This document shows positions 1 to 7,267 of a stretch of 64,000 nucleotides of DNA, piece by piece. The stretch's first letter is position 1. Every line of letters begins with the position of its first letter. The position numbers were made by a program, and so were the translations under genes. The stretch comes from Aciduricibacillus chroicocephali (GTDB lineage Bacteria; Bacillota; Bacilli; Bacillales; Amphibacillaceae): positions 1,502,001 to 1,566,000 of the forward strand of contig NZ_CP129113.1 in assembly GCF_030762805.1 (NCBI RefSeq), in the 5' to 3' direction. The notes under the pieces were generated by a model, which made no database searches, was not told the origin of the DNA, and worked only from the letters and a program-made list of their open reading frames with translations.

Positions 1-57
1 GATCCATATGCACTCATTAATGGAAAAACCTATTACTTCCCCATTTATACGGATTAA
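1..57 (+). CDS. 3' end of an unidentified protein gene (partial)
   Basis: An open plus-strand frame enters from the left edge, encodes about 18 residues rich in Tyr and Pro (ending YFPIYTD) and stops with TAA at 55-57. A strong hairpin directly after the stop supports it as a real gene end. Too little is present to recognise a family. The frame has no stop in the visible part, but 18 codons could be chance. Confidence 0.4.
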   Translation, partial: DPYALINGKTYYFPIYTD

Positions 58-94
58 AAAAAGCAGAAGGGCAAAATAGCCGCTTCTGCTTTTA
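58..94. terminator. Bidirectional intrinsic terminator
   Basis: Arms AAAAGCAGAAG and CTTCTGCTTTT enclose a short GC-containing loop. A-tracts and T-tracts flank both sides, so it can end the plus-strand gene that stops at 57 and the minus-strand gene that stops at 100. Confidence 0.8.
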
Positions 95-99
95 GCCGT

Positions 100-486
100 T
101 TATGAAAACGGCAGTACAAACATTCTGCCGAGAATCGAGATGATTCCGACAATGATTGCGATATTGCCGAGTGTTCTCGCATTTCTCTGTCTGGCCATAA
201 TGCCGAGGATAATACCTGCAGCTCCAAGAATGACCGGGAGAAGGAAGAAGGAGAGAATTGATAGTGCTACGGCGAACCAGCCAAAGCCATGATGTTCATC
301 AGCATCTTTAGCATCCATTTCGGTCTGCTGCTCATTATGAGATACAGGTGCTGTTACATCATCTGCAGTCAGTTCCCCTGCTATCTCTTCATTCCGTTCG
401 TCCAATGATTTATATGGTTCATGGAAACGAAATTCATCATCAGGTACCTTAGTCTGGTTTGTCTCACGATTCTTTTCAGTATCCAA
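100..486 (-). CDS. Small membrane protein, DUF4190-like
   Basis: A 128-residue protein with two parts. Residues 1 to about 65 are hydrophilic and acidic. Residues about 66-128 form two hydrophobic segments separated by a short basic loop (MARQRNAR). This Gly/Ile-rich pattern is typical of DUF4190 membrane proteins of Bacillaceae, whose function is not established. The start is TTG, chosen because GGGAGGG lies seven bases upstream and the next in-frame starts fall inside the hydrophilic part. It is transcribed alone, divergently from yqfT, and ends in the shared hairpin near 58-94. The family call is by hydropathy pattern only. Confidence 0.7.
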   Translation of the reverse strand: MDTEKNRETNQTKVPDDEFRFHEPYKSLDERNEEIAGELTADDVTAPVSHNEQQTEMDAKDADEHHGFGWFAVALSILSFFLLPVILGAAGIILGIMARQRNARTLGNIAIIVGIISILGRMFVLPFS

Positions 487-605
487 TTGAAGCCCTCCCT
501 TATATTGAGGTGCTCACTTATTATATGGACATAGGGAAGAAATCAAACACCGGTTGCACATTTGGAAAAATTAAGATGGTACACGCTATTTTTAGTAGGC
601 TCTTG

Positions 606-613
606 CATACACT
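606..613 (+). promoter_or_regulatory. Possible sigma-E -10 element upstream of yqfT
   Basis: CATACACT fits the sigma-E -10 consensus CATACAHT exactly and lies 28 bases before the yqfT start. A good -35 match at the usual 14-15 base distance is not evident (GCTATTT is the nearest), so this is only a candidate. Confidence 0.3.
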
Positions 614-641
614 AAGGTATTACATGTAAAGGAGAAGAGAC

Positions 642-929
642 ATGTCTATTTTCATTAAAACGATGGTCATCCATAAATTAAGGCAGCTTACCACAGAGGA
701 TCTGCTTCAATATGCACGTGAATATGATTTTCCCATTAACAAGGAGGAAGCTGCTGAAATTTCATCCTACTTAAAAAAGGCTGATATCAATCCGTTCCAG
801 TCTTCAGGCAGAGCTGCCATGATGAAAGAACTTGCGGCGATCACTTCTCCTGAAGTTGCAAAAAGCGCGAATGAGCTCTTTTTGCAGCTCATTCGCGCCA
901 ATGGCGTAGAACACCTATTTAATTCATGA
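642..929 (+). CDS. yqfT: YqfT, DUF2624 family protein
   Basis: A 95-residue, mostly helical protein of the DUF2624 family, found in Bacillaceae next to nfo as here. No activity is known. The ATG at 642 is preceded by AAAGGAG with good spacing. The gene runs convergently into nfo and overlaps its last 11 bases. The 3' part of the coding sequence contains a perfect 13-bp inverted repeat (865-898), so codons around residues 75-86 serve two purposes. Recognition rests on the sequence ([16 protein letters not shown] start) plus gene context. Confidence 0.85.
   Translation: MSIFIKTMVIHKLRQLTTEDLLQYAREYDFPINKEEAAEISSYLKKADINPFQSSGRAAMMKELAAITSPEVAKSANELFLQLIRANGVEHLFNS
861..898 (-). terminator. Intrinsic terminator of the nfo operon, inside yqfT
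   Basis: A perfect 13-bp inverted repeat (arms 865-877 and 886-898, 8-base loop). On the minus strand it begins 20 bases past the nfo stop codon and is followed by TTTTTGC, the form of an intrinsic terminator. On the plus strand no T-tract follows, so yqfT transcription should pass through. Confidence 0.75.
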
Positions 930-1821
930 CCGAGTCCAGAATTTCTTCCTTTAGACCTTCTCGGAAGCGGCCTTCTTTCAGCATGGATATTTCGAAGAAA
1001 TAAGGTGCCTTTTTGTTCTTTTTATCTTCCCCTATAAAAGGAGTTTCGAGAATTTTAGGAAGCTCAGCTAGCGCCGGATGATGAACGACACCATGTAGGG
1101 CTTCAAAGCTGATATGGCCAAAACCGATATTTTCATGGCGGTCTTTGGCCGCTCCCTTTTCATTTTTACTGTCATTGACATGAACGACTTTGATTCGGTC
1201 TATCCCAACAATTTTGTCAAACTGTTCAAGAACTCCATCAAAATCTTCCTTTACGTTATAACCGGCATCATGAAGATGGCAAGTGTCAATGCAGACGCTG
1301 AGATGTTCATTATGCGTTACACCATCAATGATTCGGGCAATCTCTTCAAAGTTGCGGCCGATTTCCGTCCCTTTCCCGGCCATCGTTTCCAAAGCGATTT
1401 GCACATTCTCATCCTTGGCTAGTACTTCATTCAAACCTTCAACAATTTTGGCAATACCAGCGTCAACACCAGCGCCAACATGTGCACCTGGATGAAGGAC
1501 AATCTGTCTTGCCCCAAGTGCGAGTGTACGATCGATTTCACTGCGCAAGAAATTAACACCGAGCTCGAAAGTCTCCGGTTTTGTTGTATTTCCGATATTG
1601 ATGATATACGGAGCATGAACGACAATATCAGCCATCCCATTTTCCTTCATATGCTGAAGGCCTGCTTCAATATTCAATTCTTCAATAGCTTTTCTACGTG
1701 TATTCTGAGGTGCCCCTGTGTAGATCATGAACGTATTTGCACCGTATTTCGCTGCTTCCTCACTGGAGCCGAGGAGCATTTTCTTACCGCTCATTGAGAC
1801 ATGCGAACCGATTTTAACCAA
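919..1821 (-). CDS. nfo: Endonuclease IV (AP endonuclease)
   Basis: A 300-residue zinc-dependent endonuclease that cuts DNA 5' to abasic sites in base excision repair. All metal ligands of the family can be placed: His69, His110, Glu145, Asp179, His182, His214, Asp227, His229 and Glu259, in motifs [19 protein letters not shown] and [11 protein letters not shown]. The length matches B. subtilis YqfS/Nfo. The start is TTG at 1821, preceded by GGAAGGG; the N-terminus [14 protein letters not shown] aligns with the family from residue 3. It follows cshB by 18 bases and is probably co-transcribed with it. In B. subtilis nfo is expressed in the forespore under sigma-G; no clear sigma-G site was seen here. 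Confidence 0.97.
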   Translation of the reverse strand: MVKIGSHVSMSGKKMLLGSSEEAAKYGANTFMIYTGAPQNTRRKAIEELNIEAGLQHMKENGMADIVVHAPYIINIGNTTKPETFELGVNFLRSEIDRTLALGARQIVLHPGAHVGAGVDAGIAKIVEGLNEVLAKDENVQIALETMAGKGTEIGRNFEEIARIIDGVTHNEHLSVCIDTCHLHDAGYNVKEDFDGVLEQFDKIVGIDRIKVVHVNDSKNEKGAAKDRHENIGFGHISFEALHGVVHHPALAELPKILETPFIGEDKKNKKAPYFFEISMLKEGRFREGLKEEILDSVMN

Positions 1822-1839
1822 ATCAACTACACCCTTCCA

Positions 1840-3159
1840 TCAGCGTTTTTTCTTGAAACCTGCTTTTTTGCTCAACTGTCTTTTTACAGACTGCTGCTGG
1901 TGTTTCATTTTCTTTTTATAACCTGGTTTTACTTTCTTCGCTTTTCTTACTTGTTTCCACGCCTGTTGGTCAATATCGGCATCAGTTTTCTTCCTTGTGC
2001 TTCGCTTGTTCCACGCATTTGCCTCTGTCCAAGAACCGTTTTTAACATCGCTGAATTGGAATTCAATTCCTTTTTCTTCTAGTTTCTCAATCAGCTTGAT
2101 ATCTTCTTCTCTATACAGGCTAATAACAACGCCTTCCATTCCTGCGCGTGCCGTTCTGCCTGATCTGTGAATATAGAATTCCTCTTCTTTTGGCAATTGT
2201 GCGTTAATGACATGACTGACACCTTTAATATCAATACCACGTGAAGCCAAGTCTGTCGCAACGATAAATTCAAAGCGCAAGCTCTGAATATCCTTCAAGA
2301 CTCTTTTTCGTTCACGAGGCGACAAACCACCATGTAGAAGTCCAACATTCAAACCTTTGCCGATCAATTCTGCCGAAAGCTTGTCCGCCTGTTCTTTGCT
2401 GTTTGTAAAAACCATAGCCAAATATGGTTGAATAACTTCAGCAATTTTGAGAATCATATCTCCTTCTGATCGATGCTTAAGAGGAATTAGACGATGTTCC
2501 AGTGTCTCTGGAGAAATCCCATTGTCAATTTTGACATGTAATGGATTTTCCATGTACTTCTTAAGGAAATGCTCAAGACGCTGCGGAATTGTAGCAGAAA
2601 ATACGAGGAGCTGGATATCTTGTCTTGACTTAACAAGAAGCTGGTCCACCTCATTAATAAATCCGAGGTCTATCATCAAATCTGCTTCATCAATTACAAA
2701 AGCATCCGCTTCGTAGATGGATAGAGCTTCCTGATTGACCATTTCCAAAATGCGTCCTGGTGTCCCAACGACAACATGGGGAACATTTTTTAGTTTTTCT
2801 GCCATACGCTTCTTATCAGTCCCACCAATAAGAAGTTTTGCACTAATCTTTTCTTCATTTCCACTGAAAGAAATCAGATTTTTTACATCTTCAAAAATCT
2901 GTGTTGCAAGTTCGCGTGTCGGCGCAGTAATAACACATTGCACCTCATTCAATTCAGGATCAATTCGGCTGAATAGCGGCAGCAAATAGGCATGTGTCTT
3001 TCCTGATCCCGTATGAGACTGACCAATAACACTAAGACCGCTCAACGCTTTTGGAATTACTTTTTCCTGAATTTCAGTAGGTTTTTTAAATTTCAATCGC
3101 TCTACAGCCTGCAATAGACCGTTCTGCAGATTAAATTGGGAAAATCTGTTCTTTTCCAT
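1840..3159 (-). CDS. cshB: DEAD-box ATP-dependent RNA helicase CshB
   Basis: A 439-residue DEAD-box helicase that unwinds RNA using ATP; CshB in B. subtilis is linked to cold adaptation. Motifs in order: Q-motif (Phe and PTEIQ around 27-31), Walker A variant SHTGSGKT at 48-55, PTRELA near 80, GTPGR near 132, DEAD at 157-160, SAT at 188-190, then the second RecA domain with ATDLASRGID and HRSGRTAR. The C-terminal 60 residues are very rich in Lys and Arg, as expected for an RNA-binding tail. The neighbour nfo and the position downstream of yqfO match B. subtilis yqfR. The genes ispH and yqfQ, which normally lie between yqfO and cshB, are missing. Confidence 0.95.
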   Translation of the reverse strand: MEKNRFSQFNLQNGLLQAVERLKFKKPTEIQEKVIPKALSGLSVIGQSHTGSGKTHAYLLPLFSRIDPELNEVQCVITAPTRELATQIFEDVKNLISFSGNEEKISAKLLIGGTDKKRMAEKLKNVPHVVVGTPGRILEMVNQEALSIYEADAFVIDEADLMIDLGFINEVDQLLVKSRQDIQLLVFSATIPQRLEHFLKKYMENPLHVKIDNGISPETLEHRLIPLKHRSEGDMILKIAEVIQPYLAMVFTNSKEQADKLSAELIGKGLNVGLLHGGLSPRERKRVLKDIQSLRFEFIVATDLASRGIDIKGVSHVINAQLPKEEEFYIHRSGRTARAGMEGVVISLYREEDIKLIEKLEEKGIEFQFSDVKNGSWTEANAWNKRSTRKKTDADIDQQAWKQVRKAKKVKPGYKKKMKHQQQSVKRQLSKKAGFKKKR

Positions 3160-3181
3160 TATGTTTTATGACTCCTTTTAG

Positions 3182-4285
3182 TCAGACGAATCTGAATGGA
3201 TCGGTACAAGAAGCTGATATATTAACTTCCAGTTCTGTCCCGAATACTTCTTCAAGATAAGCTGCGATTTCTTTTTTAATCGCTTTTTCAATATAATGCC
3301 CTGCATCCACAACAGCAAGTCCCATTGCTTCTGCATCTTGGGCAGTGTGGAATGACACATCACCCGTCACATATACATCCACACCTGAACGCCTTGCATC
3401 TTCAATATATTTTTCTCCGCTCCCGCCAAGTACCGCGCAGCTCGAAACTAACTTAGTGGGCTCTCCAATATAGCGGAGATGATCCATTCCAAGACGCTCT
3501 TTTACAAATTTGGCAAATGACTCGAGAGTCATACTCTCTTCAAGTGTGCCGACTTTCCCTAGACCGTACGTTACTCCTTTATTCTCGAGTGCGTAAATGT
3601 CTATAGCCGGCTCTTCATATGGATGCTTGCTATGAATAACTTCAAGAATACTGTTCAATTCAGCTTCCTTGATAATTGTTTCTACTTTCACTTCATCGAC
3701 CTGCTCCAGCTTGCCTTCTTCACCAATGAAAGGATTCGTTCCTGAATCGGGCTTAAACGTTCCAGTACCAGCATATCGGAATGTACAATGACTGTAATTT
3801 CCAATATGACCAGCCCCTGCTTCTCCTAGTGAACTGCGTAGCTCGGATTCATGATCTTTCGGTATATAGACGGCTACTTTAAGCAGTTTCTCCGATTTTT
3901 CTTCAATCATATGCACTGTATTTTGCAATCCGAGCAGCTTCGCTAGTATATCATTCATACCGTGATTCGCAATATCAAGATTTGTGTGAGCCGCATAAAC
4001 AGAGATTTTATTTTCAATAAGCTTTTCAATAATCCTACCTTTGGGTGAATCTGTATCTAGTTTCTTTAGAGGCTTGAACATGAGGGGATGGTGAGCGATA
4101 ATCAGATCCGCTCCCTCTTGGATTGCCTCGTCTGCAACGTTTTCCAGCACATCAAGTGTAACGAGCACTTTTTTTGATTCACGAGATGTAGATCCTACTT
4201 GCAGACCGACATTGTCCCAAGAACTGGCGAGCCATTTTGGAGCCCAGCGCTCAATCGCCTGGAAAATGTCTGAATTTCTAACCAT
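3182..4285 (-). CDS. yqfO: YqfO, Nif3-like dinuclear metal centre protein
   Basis: A 367-residue member of the Nif3/DUF34 family. Likely metal ligands are His65-His66 in the AHHPLMF motif, His100 and Asp104 in AAHTNLD, and His330/Glu333 in DAGHYIEK. The length exceeds the basic 250-residue family because of a central insert (about 125-230) resembling a PII/CutA-like domain, as in B. subtilis YqfO. Its biochemical role is not settled; a GTP cyclohydrolase I type 2 label often seen in databases is not supported. It overlaps trmK by 8 bases, so the pair is translationally coupled. The link to trmK is conserved in Firmicutes. Confidence 0.95.
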   Translation of the reverse strand: MVRNSDIFQAIERWAPKWLASSWDNVGLQVGSTSRESKKVLVTLDVLENVADEAIQEGADLIIAHHPLMFKPLKKLDTDSPKGRIIEKLIENKISVYAAHTNLDIANHGMNDILAKLLGLQNTVHMIEEKSEKLLKVAVYIPKDHESELRSSLGEAGAGHIGNYSHCTFRYAGTGTFKPDSGTNPFIGEEGKLEQVDEVKVETIIKEAELNSILEVIHSKHPYEEPAIDIYALENKGVTYGLGKVGTLEESMTLESFAKFVKERLGMDHLRYIGEPTKLVSSCAVLGGSGEKYIEDARRSGVDVYVTGDVSFHTAQDAEAMGLAVVDAGHYIEKAIKKEIAAYLEEVFGTELEVNISASCTDPFRFV

Positions 4286-4979
4286 TGCTCAGAACCTCCT
4301 TCATCCAGTCTTTTTCCTGTCTGAATCGATCCATTTTTTTCTCGTCTTTTTCAGCAGCCTGTTCCATTTGAATTAGAACCCGTTCCAAATTTTGCAATTC
4401 ACCTTGCCATTTTTCAATGAAAGGTTGTGGCCTTTCCTTGCTCAATATTGGACCAAACAGCGCTTCCTTCTCAGTTAAAGTACATTTGCCGTCTGTCTTT
4501 ACAGCCGAAATAATTTCGTATATATGGCCTTTTTCCTTAAGGATTGCTTCATCTTCTATACTATAGCCATGATCAACGAGCCATTTTCGTGTACTTCGCG
4601 CATCGACATTCGGCTGGGCGATGATTTTCTCGACTCCCGCCAATTTTTCTTTTCCAGCTTCCAAAATTGTTGAGATTAGAGTCCCACCCATGCCCGCGAT
4701 AACCACTTCTTTAACTTCTCCGGGAGAAATGACAGAAAGCCCATCTCCATGCCGCACATCAATCCGCTCTTGCAGTCCATTTTCGAGGACCGTACTGCGC
4801 GCACTCTCAAAAGGCCCTTCATTCAATTCCCCTGCAATAGCAGAAGCTTCAGAGTCCCTTTTGCATACATAGCACGGAAGATAGGCATGATCTGAGCCAA
4901 TATCTGCAAATTTAGTTCCTTTACCTAGAAAATCAGCAACACGTTGCAAACGTTCTGATAGTTTTAATGAGTGTTCCAT
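4278..4979 (-). CDS. trmK: tRNA (adenine22-N1)-methyltransferase
   Basis: A 233-residue SAM-dependent methyltransferase that makes m1A22 in bacterial tRNAs. The SAM motif I reads ADIGSDHAYLP at 25-35, and a further glycine-rich motif (VIAGMGGTL) lies near residue 95. The C-terminal 50 residues form the charged helical (coiled-coil) part typical of TrmK/YqfN. The ATG at 4979 gives the expected N-terminus MEHSLKLSERLQRVADF. The gene sits downstream of cccA and rpoD as in B. subtilis, with a terminator between it and cccA. Confidence 0.95.
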   Translation of the reverse strand: MEHSLKLSERLQRVADFLGKGTKFADIGSDHAYLPCYVCKRDSEASAIAGELNEGPFESARSTVLENGLQERIDVRHGDGLSVISPGEVKEVVIAGMGGTLISTILEAGKEKLAGVEKIIAQPNVDARSTRKWLVDHGYSIEDEAILKEKGHIYEIISAVKTDGKCTLTEKEALFGPILSKERPQPFIEKWQGELQNLERVLIQMEQAAEKDEKKMDRFRQEKDWMKEVLSNG

Positions 4980-5002
4980 TTTACCAGCATCCTTGTCATA
5001 AT

Positions 5003-5037
5003 GAACAAAAGCCTTCTGAGCATGCCAGAAAGCTTTT
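5003..5037 (-). terminator. Intrinsic terminator after cccA
   Basis: Arms at 5007-5018 and 5026-5037 pair over 12 positions with one wobble around a 7-base loop. On the minus strand they end in GGCTTTTGTT. It lies 11 bases past the cccA stop and before trmK. Confidence 0.7.
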
Positions 5038-5048
5038 CGTCCTTGCTA

Positions 5049-5420
5049 TTATTTATGTTCGGCGAGCCAACCGGCAAGCGCATCAGCCTGAGCCTCATCG
5101 ACTATACCTGCAGGCATCTGTCCTTTACCCTTCATAATAATATTATGAATTTCCTTTTCTGACAACTGTCCGCCTACTTTACGAAGATCTGGACCGAATC
5201 CGCCGGAAAGGTCATTCCCATGGCAACTTGCGCAAGAGTTGGCAAAAATATCTTCAGGTGCTTCAGATGATTTCTTTTCCGTTTTTTGTTCTGTCTGTTC
5301 ACCATTTGCTTTTTTCTCAATCGCTTCCCGCTGATTCACGCCAGCAATAGAGATGACGATGACCATAACAATTCCTACAATGGCAATGATCGCATATGGG
5401 ATAACTGCATTTCTCTTCAT
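5049..5420 (-). CDS. cccA: Cytochrome c-550, membrane-anchored
   Basis: A 123-residue c-type cytochrome. Residues 7-28 form a single N-terminal membrane anchor. Residues 30-57 are a charged, low-complexity linker, and 58-123 a small cytochrome c domain on the outer face of the membrane. The haem site is CASCH at 63-67 and the distal ligand is probably Met102 in GQMPAG. It carries electrons to a terminal oxidase. The position downstream of rpoD matches B. subtilis cccA. The start is preceded by GAGGAGG. A possible promoter lies at 5473-5501. Confidence 0.93.
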   Translation of the reverse strand: MKRNAVIPYAIIAIVGIVMVIVISIAGVNQREAIEKKANGEQTEQKTEKKSSEAPEDIFANSCASCHGNDLSGGFGPDLRKVGGQLSEKEIHNIIMKGKGQMPAGIVDEAQADALAGWLAEHK

Positions 5421-5472
5421 GGATTTTCCTCCTCATTCAACTTGTAAGAAAACAAAAACAAAGACTATATCC

Positions 5473-5501
5473 ATAATACTTTAAAAGGAAACCTGTTTAA
5501 A
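5473..5501 (-). promoter_or_regulatory. Candidate sigma-A promoter for cccA
   Basis: On the minus strand TTTAAA and TATTAT are separated by 17 bases, about 50 bases upstream of the cccA start. The boxes are AT-rich matches only. Confidence 0.35.
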
Positions 5502-5517
5502 GGTTTATCAAGAATAT

Positions 5518-6057
5518 TCACAAAACAGTGTATACGATAACAAATAAAAGGGCAAGCACACCTGTTACTTTCAAATATGGCAATCTCTTCAATCTCCCGT
5601 AAATAAACCAACCAACTGAATTCAACGCGATAACCAATTCAGTTGTCAACGGGCCTTTAAAATATGTATTTCCAATAAAAACAGAAATGATTAGCACTAA
5701 CATTAGCAAAACGGTAAGGGCCAGATTTCGCAGTGGATGCTCCCGTTTAATCATAAATATGTACAGTAATAAAGCCGGTAGAAGCAAAATGAACAAAATA
5801 GGCATTTGCAATATGGCTGATAATTTCGTAAAATAAATTACAATAAATGAAAACGGTACCAAAACAAGTAGCGCTAACAGTTGCAAGGGGAAAACAATTC
5901 TGTTTCCACCCTGCAAAGCAGCTTGATTTTTTGCTTCCTCTCCGTTTGTATAAAGAGCAAGCAAAAAATCGCATTGAGCCGCCGGCAGCAGCCTATGTTT
6001 CTTCCAATAATGGATTTCATTGATGATAATGGGAATACGTTCTTTGTTTCTCTTCAT
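5518..6057 (-). CDS. Conserved hypothetical membrane protein downstream of rpoD
   Basis: A 179-residue protein I do not recognise with certainty. Residues 1-45 are polar and basic (with WKKHRLLPAAQCDFLLALY, reminiscent of the N-terminus of DUF2157 proteins). About four or five hydrophobic helices fill residues 58-179. The ATG at 6057 has GGGGGG just upstream. It lies 63 bases after rpoD with only a GC-rich hairpin lacking a T-tract between, so it may be read through from the rpoD operon. B. subtilis has no counterpart of this type between rpoD and cccA. Confidence 0.75.
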   Translation of the reverse strand: MKRNKERIPIIINEIHYWKKHRLLPAAQCDFLLALYTNGEEAKNQAALQGGNRIVFPLQLLALLVLVPFSFIVIYFTKLSAILQMPILFILLLPALLLYIFMIKREHPLRNLALTVLLMLVLIISVFIGNTYFKGPLTTELVIALNSVGWFIYGRLKRLPYLKVTGVLALLFVIVYTVL

Positions 6058-6120
6058 TGTAACATCCCCCCAAGACAGCGGATTGACGAAGGACCGGCTT
6101 CCGACTGGTCCGGCCTCCCA

Positions 6121-7239
6121 TCAATCGAGGAAATCCTTCAATCGCTTACTGCGGCTAGGGTGGCGCAGTTTGCGAAGGGCTTTTGCTTCAATCTGACGGA
6201 TACGCTCACGTGTTACACCGAACACTTTTCCGACTTCCTCAAGCGTGCGAGTCCGGCCATCATCAAGGCCAAAGCGAAGTCTGAGTACGTTTTCCTCTCT
6301 GTCAGTCAACGTATCGAGCACATCTTCAAGCTGTTCCTTTAGCAACTCATATGCTGCATGGTCTGAAGGAGATACTGCTTCCTGATCTTCAATGAAGTCA
6401 CCAAGATGTGAGTCATCCTCTTCACCAATCGGTGTTTCAAGGGATACAGGCTCCTGTGCGATTTTAAGAATATCACGCACTTTTTCCGGAGAAAGTTCCA
6501 TTTCTTTACCTATTTCTTCAGGAGTCGGTTCGCGGCCAAGATCTTGAAGAAGTTGACGCTGAACACGAATAAGTTTATTGATCGTCTCGACCATGTGTAC
6601 CGGTATACGGATTGTTCTAGCCTGGTCGGCAATTGCTCGTGTAATCGCCTGACGGATCCACCAAGTTGCATAAGTACTAAACTTGAATCCTTTGCGATAG
6701 TCAAACTTCTCAACAGCCTTAATCAGTCCCATATTCCCTTCCTGAATCAGATCAAGGAATAGCATACCGCGGCCTACATATCTCTTCGCAATACTTACAA
6801 CAAGGCGCAAGTTCGCTTCAGCAAGTCTGCGCTTTGCTTCCTCATCCCCCTCTTCAATCTTAGTCGCAAGGGCGATCTCATCCTGTGCAGAAAGCAAGTC
6901 TACACGACCAATTTCCTTAAGGTACATACGAACAGGGTCATTTATTTTGATACCTAGCGGAACACTTAAGTCCTTAAGGTCGAATTCCTCTTCTTTGGAG
7001 ATTTGCTGCATGTTTGGATCTTCATCAGATTCTCCTATGATTTCCACACCTTGCTCACTCAGAAAATCATAGAATTCATCCATCTGGTCGGATTCAATGG
7101 CGAAATTGGCAAGGCGGTCTGCAACCTCTTCATATGCCAAAGACCCACGCTTCTTACCCATTTCCAACAGTTTCTCTTTCGCTTGTTCCAAAGTCAATTC
7201 TGGTTCCTGCTCTGGAGTATTCGTTGCTTTTTTGGCCAT
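6121..7239 (-). CDS. rpoD: RNA polymerase primary sigma factor SigA
   Basis: A 372-residue housekeeping sigma-70 factor, close to the 371 of B. subtilis SigA. It has a short region 1.1 (1-75), region 1.2 ([12 protein letters not shown]), region 2 with the DNA-melting segment [20 protein letters not shown] near 190-215, region 3 and region 4.2 with the helix-turn-helix ending [20 protein letters not shown]. The ATG at 7239 is preceded by GGAGGGG. It follows dnaG by 28 bases, the classical dnaG-rpoD arrangement of the macromolecular synthesis operon. Confidence 0.99.
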   Translation of the reverse strand: MAKKATNTPEQEPELTLEQAKEKLLEMGKKRGSLAYEEVADRLANFAIESDQMDEFYDFLSEQGVEIIGESDEDPNMQQISKEEEFDLKDLSVPLGIKINDPVRMYLKEIGRVDLLSAQDEIALATKIEEGDEEAKRRLAEANLRLVVSIAKRYVGRGMLFLDLIQEGNMGLIKAVEKFDYRKGFKFSTYATWWIRQAITRAIADQARTIRIPVHMVETINKLIRVQRQLLQDLGREPTPEEIGKEMELSPEKVRDILKIAQEPVSLETPIGEEDDSHLGDFIEDQEAVSPSDHAAYELLKEQLEDVLDTLTDREENVLRLRFGLDDGRTRTLEEVGKVFGVTRERIRQIEAKALRKLRHPSRSKRLKDFLD

Positions 7240-7267
7240 TTGATCCCCCTCCTTTCAAGTGTTAGGT

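Noticed and set aside
6074-6120. GC-rich hairpin after rpoD as a terminator
   Set aside because: GGACC/GGTCC can pair but no T-tract follows on the minus strand.
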